Both the position numbers and the translations under genes were made by a program. Shown here in pieces: positions 36,201 to 48,089 of a stretch of DNA of 64,000 nucleotides. The DNA lies in the NCBI GenBank assembly GCA_032622095.1, contig CP136068.1, forward strand, positions 13,375,729 to 13,439,728, read 5' to 3'. The notes beneath the pieces are model-generated. The model searched no databases, was not told where the DNA came from, and saw only the letters and a list, made by a program, of their open reading frames with translations. The stretch's first letter is position 1, and every line of letters starts with the position of its first letter. The DNA comes from Siphonodentalium dalli. Lineage: Eukaryota > Mollusca > Scaphopoda > Gadilida > Siphonodentaliidae.

Positions 36201-39200
36201 GAAACATATGATTAGTTCCGTTAAACGTGCTATAATTACCAGAAACATACGTTTAGTTCCGTTCAACGTGTTCATTACTAGAAACACATGATTAGTTCCG
36301 TACAATGTGTTCATTAATAGAAACATATGATTAGTTCCGTTAAACGTGCTATAATTACCAGAAACATACCTTTAGTTCCGTTCAACGTGTTCATTACTAG
36401 AAACACATGATTAGTTCCGTTTAACGCGTTCATTAATAGAAACATATGATTAGTTCCGTTCAGCGTGTTCATTACCAAAAACATACGTTTATTTCCGTTC
36501 AACGTGTTCATTACCAGAAACACATGATTAGTTCCGTACAATGTGTTCATTAATAGAAACATATGATTAGTTCCGTTAAACGTGCTATAATTACCAGAAA
36601 CATACGTTTAGTTCCGTTCAACGTGTTCATTACTAGTAACATATGATTAGTTCCGTTCAACGCGTTCATTAATATAAACATATGATTAGTTCTGTTAAAC
36701 GTTTTCATTAATAGAAATATATGATTAGTTCCGTTAAACGCGTTCATTACTATAAACATATGATTAGTTCCGTTAAACGCGTTCATTAATATAAACATGT
36801 GATTAGTTCCGTTAAACGCGTTCATTACTATAAACATATGATTAGTTCCGTTAAACGCGTTCATTACTATAAACATATGATTAGTTCCGTTAAACGCGTT
36901 CATTAATATAAACATGTGATTAGTTCCGTTAAACGTGTTCATTACTAGAAACACATGATTAGTTCCGTACAATGTGTTCATTAATATAAACACATGATTA
37001 GATCCGTTCAACGTGTTCATTACTAGAAACATACGTTTAGTTCCGTTCAACGTGTTCATTACTAGAAACACATGATTAGTTCAGTTCAACATGTCCATTA
37101 CCAGAAACATACGTTTAGTTCCGTTCAACGCGTTCATTACTATAAACATATGATTAGTTCCGTTAAACGCGTTCATTAATAGAAACATATGACTAGTTCC
37201 GTTCAACGTGTTCATTACTAGAAACATACGATTAGTTCCGTTCAACGTGTTCATTACTATAAACATATGATTAGTTCCGTTAAACGCGTTCATTACTAGA
37301 AACATAAGATTAGTTCCGTTCAACGTGTTCATTACTAGAAATATAAGATTAGTTCCGTTCAACGTGTTCATTACTAGAATCATACGATTAGTTCCGTCCA
37401 ACGTGTTCATTACTATAAACATATGACTAGTTCCGTTAAACGCGTTCATTACTATAAACATATGATTAGTTCCGTTCAACGTGTTCATTAATATAAACAT
37501 ACGTTTAGTTCCGTTCAACGTGTTCATTACCAGAAACATACGATTAGTTCCGTTCAACGTGTTCATTACTATTAACATATGATTAGTTCCGTTCAACGCG
37601 TTCATTACTATAAACATATAATTAGTTCCGTTAAACGCGTTCATTACTAGAAACATACGATTAGTTCCGTTCAACGCGTTCATTAATATAAACATATGAT
37701 TAGTTCTGTTAAACGTGTTCATTAATAGAAATATATGATTAGTTCCGTTAAACGCGTTCATTACTATAAACATATGATTAGTTCCGTTAAACGCGTTCAT
37801 TAATATAAACATGTGATTAGTTCCGTTAAACGTGTTCATTACTAGAAACATACGATTAGTTCCGTTCAACGCGTTCATTAATAGAAACATATGATTAGTT
37901 CCGTTCAACGTGTTCATAAATAGAAACATACGATTAGTTCCGTTCAACGTGTTCATTAATAGAAACATACGATTAGTTCCGTTCAACTCGTTCATTAATA
38001 GAAACATATGATTAGTTCCGTTAAACGTGTTCATTACTAGAAACATACGATTAGTTCCGTTCAACGTGTCCATTAATATAAACATATGATTAGTTCCGTT
38101 AAACGTGTTCATTAATATAAACATACGATTAGTTCCGTTCAACGTGTTCATTAATATAAACATACGATTAGTTCCGTTCAACGTGTTCATTACTATAAAC
38201 ATATGATTAGTTCCGTTCAACGTGTTCATTACTATAAACACATGAGTAGTTCCGTTAAACGTGTTCATTAATATAAACATACGATTAGTTCCGTTCAACG
38301 TGTTCATTACTATAAACACATGAGTAGTTCCGTTAAACGCGTTCATTAATATAAACATACGATTAGTTCCGTTCAACGTGTTCATTACTAGAAACATACG
38401 ATTAGTTCCGTTCAACGTGTTCATTACTATAACCATATGATTAGTTCCGTTAAACGCGTTCATTACTAGAAACATACGATTAGTTCCGTTCAACGTGTTC
38501 ATTACTATAAACATATGATTAGTTCCGTTCAACGTGTTCATTACTAGAAACATACGATTAGTTCCGTTCAACGTGTTCATTACTATAAACATATGATTAG
38601 TTCCGTTCAACTTGTTCATTACTATAAACATATGATTAGTTCCGTTAAACGCGTTCATTAATAGAAACACATGAGTAGTTCCGTTCAACGTGTTCATTAC
38701 TAGAAACACATGATTAGTTCCGTTTAACGCGTTCATTAATAGAAACATATGATTAGTTCCGTTCAACGTGTTCATTAATAGAAACATATGATTAGTTCCG
38801 TTCAACGTGTTCATTACTAGAAACACATGATTAGTTCCGTTTAACGCGTTCATTAATAGAAACATATGATTAGTTCCGTTCAGCGTGTTCATTAATAGAA
38901 ACATATGATTAGTTCCGTTCAACGTGTTCATTACCAGAAACACATGATTAGTTCCGTACAATGTGTTCATTAATAGAAACATATGATTAGTTCCGTTAAA
39001 CGTGCTATAATTACCAGAAACATACGTTTAGTTCCGTTCAACGTGTTCATTACTAGAAACACATGATTAGTTCCGTACAATGTGTTCATTAATAGAAACA
39101 TATGATTAGTTCCGTTAAACGTGCTATAATTACCAGAAACATACCTTTAGTTCCGTTCAACGTGTTCATTACTAGAAACACATGATTAGTTCCGTTTAAC

Positions 39201-42200
39201 GCGTTCATTAATAGAAACATATGATTAGTTCCGTTCAGCGTGTTCATTACCAAAAACATACGTTTATTTCCGTTCAACGTGTTCATTACCAGAAACACAT
39301 GATTAGTTCCGTACAATGTGTTCATTAATAGAAACATATGATTAGTTCCGTTAAACGTGCTATAATTACCAGAAACATACGTTTAGTTCCGTTCAACGTG
39401 TTCATTACTAGTAACATATGATTAGTTCCGTTCAACGCGTTCATTAATATAAACATATGATTAGTTCTGTTAAACGTGTTCATTAATAGAAATATATGAT
39501 TAGTTCCGTTAAACGCGTTCATTACTATAAACATATGATTAGTTCCGTTAAACGCGTTCATTAATATAAACATGTGATTAGTTCCGTTAAACGCGTTCAT
39601 TACTATAAACATATGATTAGTTCCGTTAAACGCGTTCATTACTATAAACATATGATTAGTTCCGTTAAACGCGTTCATTAATATAAACATGTGATTAGTT
39701 CCGTTAAACGTGTTCATTACTAGAAACACATGATTAGTTCCGTACAATGTGTTCATTAATATAAACACATGATTAGATCCGTTCAACGTGTTCATTACTA
39801 GAAACATACGTTTAGTTCCGTTCAACGTGTTCATTACTAGAAACACATGATTAGTTCAGTTCAACATGTCCATTACCAGAAACATACGTTTAGTTCCGTT
39901 CAACGCGTTCATTACTATAAACATATGATTAGTTCCGTTAAACGCGTTCATTAATAGAAACATATGACTAGTTCCGTTCAACGTGTTCATTACTAGAAAC
40001 ATACGATTAGTTCCGTTCAACGTGTTCATTACTATAAACATATGATTAGTTCCGTTAAACGCGTTCATTACTAGAAACATAAGAGTAGTTCCGTTCAACG
40101 TGTTCATTACTAGAAATATAAGATTAGTTCCGTTCAACGTGTTCATTACTAGAATCATACGATTAGTTCCGTCCAACGTGTTCATTACTATAAACATATG
40201 ACTAGTTCCGTTAAACGCGTTCATTACTATAAACATATGATTAGTTCCGTTCAACGTGTTCATGAATATAAACATACGTTTAGTTCCGTTCAACGTGTTC
40301 ATTACCAGAAACATACGATTAGTTCCGTTCAACGTGTTCATTACTATTAACATATGATTAGTTCCGTTCAACGCGTTCATTACTATAAACATATGATTAG
40401 TTCCGTTAAACGCGTTCATTACTAGAAACATACGATTAGTTCCGTTCAACGCGTTCATTAATATAAACATATGATTAGTTCTGTTAAACGTGTTCATTAA
40501 TAGAAATATATGATTAGTTCCGTTAAACGCGTTCATTACTATAAACATATGATTAGTTCCGTTAAACGCGTTCATTAATATAAACATGTGATTAGTTCCG
40601 TTAAACGTGTTCATTACTAGAAACATACGATTAGTTCCGTTCAACGCGTTCATTAATAGAAACATATGATTAGTTCCGTTCAACGTGTTCATAAATAGAA
40701 ACATACGATTAGTTCCGTTCAACGTGTTCATTAATAGAAACATACGATTAGTTCCGTTCAACTCGTTCATTAATAGAAACATATGATTAGTTCCGTTAAA
40801 CGTGTTCATTACTAGAAACATACGATTAGTTCCGTTCAACGTGTCCATTAATATAAACATATGATTAGTTCCGTTAAACGTGTTCATTAATATAAACATA
40901 CGATTAGTTCCGTTCAACGTGTTCATTAATATAAACATACGATTAGTTCCGTTCAACGTGTTCATTACTATAAACATATGATTAGTTCCGTTCAACGTGT
41001 TCATTACTATAAACACATGAGTAGTTCCGTTAAACGTGTTCATTAATATAAACATACGATTAGTTCCGTTCAACGTGTTCATTACTATAAACACATGAGT
41101 AGTTCCGTTAAACGCGTTCATTAATATAAACATACGATTAGTTCCGTTCAACGTGTTCATTACTAGAAACATACGATTAGTTCCGTTCAACGTGTTCATT
41201 ACTATAACCATATGATTAGTTCCGTTAAACGCGTTCATTACTAGAAACATACGATTAGTTCCGTTCAACGTGTTCATTACTATAAACATATGATTAGTTC
41301 CGTTCAACGTGTTCATTACTAGAAACATACGATTAGTTCCGTTCAACTTGTTCATTACTAGAAACATATGATTAGTTCCGTTAAACGCGTTCATTAATAG
41401 AAACACATGAGTAGTTCCGTTCAACGTGTTCATTACTAGAAACACATGATTAGTTCCGTTTAACGCGTTCATTAATAGAAACATATGATTAGTTCCGTTC
41501 AACGTGTTCATTAATAGAAACATATGATTAGTTCCGTTCAACGTGTTCATTACTAGAAACACATGATTAGTTCCGTTTAACGCGTTCATTAATAGAAACA
41601 TATGATTAGTTCCGTTCAGCGTGTTCATTAATAGAAACATATGATTAGTTCCGTTCAACGTGTTCATTACCAGAAACACATGATTAGTTCCGTACAATGT
41701 GTTCATTAATAGAAACATATGATTAGTTCCGTTAAACGTGCTATAATTACCAGAAACATACGTTTAGTTCCGTTCAACGTGTTCATTACTAGAAACACAT
41801 GATTAGTTCCGTACAATGTGTTCATTAATAGAAACATATGATTAGTTCCGTTAAACGTGCTATAATTACCAGAAACATACCTTTAGTTCCGTTCAACGTG
41901 TTCATTACTAGAAACACATGATTAGTTCCGTTTAACGCGTTCATTAATAGAAACATATGATTAGTTCCGTTCAGCGTGTTCATTACCAAAAACATACGTT
42001 TATTTCCGTTCAACGTGTTCATTACCAGAAACACATGATTAGTTCCGTACAATGTGTTCATTAATAGAAACATATGATTAGTTCCGTTAAACGTGCTATA
42101 ATTACCAGAAACATACGTTTAGTTCCGTTCAACGTGTTCATTACTAGTAACATATGATTAGTTCCGTTCAACGCGTTCATTAATATAAACATATGATTAG

Positions 42201-43814
42201 TTCTGTTAAACGTTTTCATTAATAGAAATATATGATTAGTTCCGTTAAACGCGTTCATTACTATAAACATATGATTAGTTTCCGTTAAACGCGTTCATTA
42301 ATATAAACATGTGATTAGTTCCGTTAAACGCGTTCATTACTATAAACATATGATTAGTTCCGTTAAACGCGTTCATTACTATAAACATATGATTAGTTCC
42401 GTTAAACGCGTTCATTAATATAAACATGTGATTAGTTCCGTTAAACGTGTTCATTACTAGAAACACATGATTAGTTCCGTACAATGTGTTCATTAATATA
42501 AACACATGATTAGATCCGTTCAACGTGTTCATTACTAGAAACATACGTTTAGTTCCGTTCAACGTGTTCATTACTAGAAACACATGATTAGTTCAGTTCA
42601 ACATGTCCATTACCAGAAACATACGTTTAGTTCCGTTCAACGCGTTCATTACTATAAACATATGATTAGTTCCGTTAAACGCGTTCATTAATAGAAACAT
42701 ATGACTAGTTCCGTTCAACGTGTTCATTACTAGAAACATACGATTAGTTCCGTTCAACGTGTTCATTACTATAAACATATGATTAGTTCCGTTAAACGCG
42801 TTCATTACTAGAAACATAAGATTAGTTCCGTTCAACGTGTTCATTACTAGAAATATAAGATTAGTTCCGTTCAACGTGTTCATTACTAGAATCATACGAT
42901 TAGTTCCGTCCAACGTGTTCATTACTATAAACATATGACTAGTTCCGTTTAAACGCGTTCATTACTATAAACATATGATTAGTTCCGTTCAACGTGTTCA
43001 TTAATATAAACATACGTTTAGTTCCGTTCAACGTGTTCATTACCAGAAACATACGATTAGTTCCGTTCAACGTGTTCATTACTATTAACATATGATTAGT
43101 TCCGTTCAACGCGTTCATTACTATAAACATATAATTAGTTCCGTTAAACGCGTTCATTACTAGAAACATACGATTAGTTCCGTTCAACGCGTTCATTAAT
43201 ATAAACATATGATTAGTTCTGTTAAACGTGTTCATTAATAGAAATATATGATTAGTTCCGTTAAACGCGTTCATTACTATAAACATATGATTAGTTCCGT
43301 TAAACGCGTTCATTAATATAAACATGTGATTAGTTCCGTTAAACGTGTTCATTACTAGAAACAACGATTAGTTCCGTTCAACGCGTTCATTAATAGAAAC
43401 ATATGATTAGTTCCGTTCAACGTGTTCATAAATAGAAACATACGATTAGTTCCGTTCAACGTGTTCATTAATAGAAACATACGATTAGTTCCGTTCAACT
43501 CGTTCATTAATAGAAACATATGATTAGTTCCGTTTAAACGTGTTCATTACTAGAAACATACGATTAGTTCCGTTCAACGTGTCCATTAATATAAACATAT
43601 GATTAGTTCCGTTAAACGTGTTCATTAATATAAACATACGATTAGTTCCGTTCAACGTGTTCATTAATATAAACATACGATTAGTTCCGTTCAACGTGTT
43701 CATTACTATAAACATATGATTAGTTCGTTCAACGTGTTCATTACTATAAACACATGAGTAGTTCCGTTAAACGTGTTTCATTAATATAAACATACGATTA
43801 GTTCCGTTCAACGT
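18241..43814. repeat. 39-bp minisatellite megaarray, about 635 units
   Basis: The unit on the plus strand is GATTAGTTCCGTTCAACGTG followed by a TTCATTACTAGAAACATAC-type half. Variable positions are few: (C/A/T)AACG, (T/C)GTTC, ATTA(C/A)(T/C), (G/T)AAAC and AT(A/G)(C/T)GA. Because 39 is three times thirteen, the minus strand stays open for up to 646 codons as MFLLMNTLNGTNH repeats. Recurrent 40-bp units containing GTGCTATAATTACC break that frame. These markers recur as triplets at about 21965/22085/22320, 24740/24859/25096, 29858/29977/30211, 33337/33457/33692, 36228/36347/36583, 39003/39121/39359 and 41739/41857/42095, which defines higher-order repeats mostly 2.74-2.9 kb long, with longer and shorter variants. 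Units nearest the integrin exon (18241-18404) are the most degenerate. The array is truncated by the assembly gap. Confidence 0.97.
18405..19133. mobile_element. hAT-like MITE with perfect 8-bp target duplication
   Basis: A 729-bp insertion in the minisatellite. Its ends are CAGTGTTCGCGCTG and CAGCCCGAACACTG, inverted repeats with one mismatch in 14. The flanking octamer ATGATTAG is present on both sides (18397-18404 and 19134-19141). Removing the element plus one octamer restores an ordinary repeat unit. Octamer duplication with CAG(T)G-type termini is typical of the hAT superfamily. Subterminal TTTGGCTAA motifs occur several times in both orientations (18440-18490 and 19040-19105), as expected for transposase-binding repeats. 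No transposase is encoded; the short open frame at 18695-18982 is not recognisable. Confidence 0.85.
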
Positions 43815-43914
43815 NNNNNNNNNNNNNNNNNNNNNNNNNNNNNNNNNNNNNNNNNNNNNNNNNNNNNNNNNNNNNNNNNNNNNNNNNNNNNNNNNNNNNN
43901 NNNNNNNNNNNNNN
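43815..43914. other. Assembly gap of 100 N
   Basis: Exactly 100 ambiguous bases, a conventional placeholder for a gap of unknown size. The 39-bp array enters it on the left and an unrelated array emerges on the right. Linkage of 1-43814 with 43915-64000 therefore depends on scaffolding, not on continuous sequence. Confidence 0.99.
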
Positions 43915-45856
43915 AATCGGTCGAAATCATTACCGTTCTCGAAAATGGTCCATACCCCATTTTCACCCCCTCGGGGTGGCACCCTCCGGGGGTGATGGGT
44001 GGGGGTGGGGGTGTTTCTAGGTGGTATTTGGGGCGGGCCACCCACCCATGCCGTCAAATCGGTCGAAATCCTTACCGTTCTCGAAAATGGTCCATACCCC
44101 ATTTTCACCCCCTCGGGCTGGCACCCTCCGGGGGTGATGGGTGGGGGTGGTGGTGTTTCTAGGTGGTATTTGGGGCGGGCCACCCACCCATGCCGTCAAA
44201 TCGGTCGAAATCCTTACCGTTCTCGAAAATGGTCCATACCCCATTTTCACCCCCTCGGGGTGGCACCCTCCGGGGGTGATGGGTGGGGGTGGGGGTGTTT
44301 CTAGGTGGTATTTGGGGCGGGCCACCCACCCATGCCGTCAAATCGGTCGAAATCCTTACCGTTCTCGAAAATGGTCCATACCCCATTTTCACCCCCTCGG
44401 GGTGGCACCCTCCGGGGGTGATGGGTGGGGGTGGGGTGTTTCTAGGTGGTATTTGGGGCGGGCCACCCACCCATGCCGTCAAATCGGTCGAAATCCTTAC
44501 CGTTCTCGAAAATGGTCCATACCCCATTTTCACCCCCTCGGGGTGGCACCCTCCGGGTGTGATGGTGGGGTGGGGTGTTTCTAGGTGGTATTTGGGGCGG
44601 GCCACACACCCATGCCGTCAAATCGGTCGAAATCCTTACCGTTCTCGAAAATGGTCCATACCCCATTTTCACCCCCTCGGGGTGGCACCCTCCGGGGTGA
44701 TGGTGGGGGGTGGGGGTGTTTCTAGGTGGTATTTGGGGCGGGCCACCCACCCATGCCGTCAAATCGGTCGAAATCCTTACCGTTCTCGAAAATGGTCCAT
44801 ACCCCATTTTCACCACCTCGGGGTGGCACCCCCGGGGGTGTTGGGTGGGGGTGGGGTGTTTCTAGGTGGTATTTGGGGCGGGCCACACACCCATGCCGTC
44901 AAATCGGTCGAAATCCTTACCGTTCTCGAAAATGGTCCATACCCCATTTTCACCCCCTCGGGGTGGCACCCTCCGGGGGTGATGGGTGGGGGTGGGGTAT
45001 TTCTAGGTGGTATTTGGGGCGGGCCACCCACCCATGCCGTCAAATCGGTCGAAATCCTTACCGTTCTCGAAAAGGTCCATACCCCATTTTCACCCCCTCG
45101 GGGTGGCACCCTCCGGGGGTGATGGGTGGGGGTGTTTCTAGGTGGTATTTGGGGCGGGCCACCCACCCATGCCGTCAAATCGGTCGAAATCCTTACCGTT
45201 CTCGAAAATGGTCCATACCCCATTTTCACCCCCTCGGGGTGGCACCCTCCGGGGGTGATGGGTGGGGGGTGGGGGTGTTTCTAGGTGGTATTTGGGGCGG
45301 GCCACCCACCCATGCCGTCAAATCGGTCGAAATCCTTACCGTTCTCGAAAATGGTCAATACCCCATTTTCACCCCCTCGGGGTGGCACCCTCCGGGGGTG
45401 ATGGGTGTGGGTGGTGGTGTTTCTAGGTGGTATTTGGGGCGGGCCACCCACCCATGCCGTCAAATCGGTCGAAATCCTTACCGTTCTCGAAAATGGTCCA
45501 TACCCCATTTTCACCCCTCGGGGTGGCACCCTCCGGGGGTGATGGGTGGGGGTGGGTATTTCTAGGTGGTATTTGGGGCGGGCCACCCACATATGCCGTC
45601 AAATCGGTCGAAATCCTTACCGTTCTCGAAAAGGTCCATACCCCATTTTCACCCCCTCGGGGTGGCACCCTCCGGGGGTGATGGGTGGGGGTGTTTCTAG
45701 GTGGTATTTGGGGCGGGCCACCCACCCATGCCGTCAAATCGGTCGAAATCCTTACCGTTCTCGAAAATGGTCCATACCCCATTTTCACCCCCTCGGGGTG
45801 GCACCCTCCGGGGGTGATGGGTGGGTGGTGGGGGTGTTTCTAGGTGGTATTTGGGG
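43915..45856. repeat. GC-rich tandem array, unit about 142 bp, about 14 copies
   Basis: The unit starts AATCGGTCGAAATCCTTACC at 43915, 44057, 44199, 44341 and 44482, and so on every 139-142 bp to 45856. Each unit has a pyrimidine-rich stretch ending CCCCCTCGGGGTGGCACC, a hairpin-prone CCTCCGGGGGTGATGGGTGG block, then a run of G tracts (GGGGGTGGGGGTG) and GGTATTTGGGGCGGGCC. Length differences are mostly in the G and C homopolymers. Long open frames on both strands (up to 279 codons) arise from near-multiples of three. They carry no recognisable domain and shift frame at homopolymers, so I treat them as non-coding. Confidence 0.95.
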
Positions 45857-47935
45857 CAAGATTTAACACATAAAACTATTTTCAGTCGCCAGAAAAATGG
45901 CATGTCCTGTCCCGCTCGCCCCTTGGCCAAGGGCAGGGGGTCAGCTGCCCCCCCCCCGCTCTGGTATATACGTCATGTTACACGCATGTGGGCCCCTGTG
46001 ACACAGCGTTCCCGATAAACCTACTCCCCGATACGGTGTCCTCATAAAACTACTCTCTCACCTATATTTTGGGCCCCCATATACCTACTCTCCCACACAG
46101 TGTGTCCGATAAACCTCTGATATGGCGTCCCCATAAAACTACACTCTCACCCAGGGACCACATAAACCTGCTCTCCGACACATACTATAATTATGAAAAT
46201 CCATCCATCGTTTGCTCAGCTAGAGATTGCTAAACACAAAATCTGGTCGACATCTGTGATGGCCAAATCACAAGTCTAATTAAAAGAAAAACTTATGGAA
46301 TTTCTGACAATGCTGAAAATAGGTCGCTTGCAGAAATTGTCAACGATTATTTTGATAAATAAGATAATAAAATTGAAACAACGGTCGCGCTGATTTATTC
46401 AGTATTGTCAGGAATTCCATTTAGTTTTTTGTTTATTCAGACTTCTCGGAGAAAGATGATTTCCATTTGTTTGTCTTTTAATTAGATTTTTGATTTGGCC
46501 ATCACACAATATGTCAACCAGATAATTAAATGTTAATCGGTCATATTTTTACTGACGTCTATTTGTGCGACCATTTTTGTGATAAAATTTTCACAAAATT
46601 ACTAAACCTTGTGATATAATGATATTGCTGGTTTTTGAACCCAAATAGTCAGATTGTGCTGTAAAAATACAAGATTTAACACATAAAACTATTTTCAGTC
46701 GCCAGAAAAATGGCATGTCCTGTCCCGCTCGCCCCATGGCCAAAGGCAGGGGGTCAGCTGCCCCCCCCCCCCCGCTCTGGTATATACGTCATGTTACACG
46801 CATGTGGGCCCCTGTGACACAGCGTTCCCGATAAACCTACTCCCCGATACGGTGTCCTCATAAAACTACTCTCTCACCTATATTTTGGGCCCCCATATAC
46901 CTACTATCCCACACAGTGTGCCCGATAAACCTCTGATATGGCGTCCCCATAAAACTACACTCTCACCCAGGGGCCACATAAACCTGCTCTCCGACACATA
47001 CTATAATTATGAAAATCCATCCATCGTTTGCTCAGCTAGAGATTGCTAAACACAAAATCTGGTCGACATCTGTTATGGCCAAATCACAAGTCTAATTAAA
47101 AGAAAAACTTATGGAATTTCTGACAATGCTGAATATAGGTCGCTTGCAGAAATTGTCAACGATTATTTTGATAAATAAGATAATAAAATTGAAACAACGG
47201 TCGCGCTGATTTATTCCGTATTGTCAGGAATTCCATTTAGTTTTTTGTTTATTCAGACTTCTCGGAGAAAGATGATTTCCATTCGTTTTTCTTTTAATTA
47301 GATTTTTGATTTGGCCATCACACAATATGTCAACCAGATAATTAAATCTTAATCGGTCATATTTTTAGTGACGTCTATTTGTGCGACCTTTTTTGTGATA
47401 AAATTTTCACAAATTACTAAACCTTGTGATATAATGATATTGCTGGTCTTTGAACCCAAATAGTCAGATTGTGCTGTAAAAATACAAGATTTAACACATA
47501 AAACTATTTTCAGTCGCCAGAAAAATGGCATGTCCTGTCCCGCTCGCCCCTTGGCCAAGGGCAGGGGGTCAGCTGCCCCCCCCCCCCCCCGCTCTGGTAT
47601 ATACGTCATGTTACACGCATGTGGGCCCCTGTGACACAGCGTTCCCGATAAACCTACTCCCCGATACGGTGTCCTCATAAAACTACTCTCTCACCTATAT
47701 TTTGGGCCCCCATATACCTACTCTCCCACACAGTGTGTCCGATAAACCTCTGATATGGCGTCCCCATAAAACTACACTTATATAATGTTTTATTCTCTGA
47801 TCAAATAGATATTGAGAAGTACAAGGAGAACATATATACACAAGAATGAGAATATAACAGCATATGTATAATATATACAAGAACTTCTTGGTGTAAATAT
47901 AATTAACGCCTTCCTAATGTATTAATAGCATTAAC

Positions 47936-47939
47936 ATCG

Positions 47940-47970
<31 letters not shown>

Positions 47971-48030
47971 CATCATATTCAGCACCATCATCGTTATCAT
48001 CGTTATCATTATCATCATATTCATCATCAT
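47936..48030. repeat. CAT/ATG trinucleotide microsatellite
   Basis: An imperfect run of CAT triplets (CATCATCATCATCATCATCA core near 47955-47975, with GTT and ATT interruptions), followed by an AAC-rich tract at 48060-48082. It lies in the 3' UTR of the LINE. Confidence 0.9.
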
Positions 48031-48089
48031 CATATCGCAGCAAATCTCTGAGACTATTATAACAACAACATCAACAACAACACTACGAG

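Noticed and set aside
20003-41718. Very long minus-strand open frames of MFLLMNTLNGTNH repeats (620-646 codons), looking like a repetitive secreted or glycoprotein gene family
   Set aside because: The unit is 39 bp with no stop in one frame, so any homogenised array stays open. Frames end only at 40-bp marker units, they have no start context or flanking gene structure, and they lie inside an apparent intron.
43999-45866. Open frames of up to 279 codons on both strands in the GC-rich array
   Set aside because: They are open on both strands at once, shift frame at G and C homopolymers, have no recognisable domain, and follow from near-multiple-of-three unit lengths.
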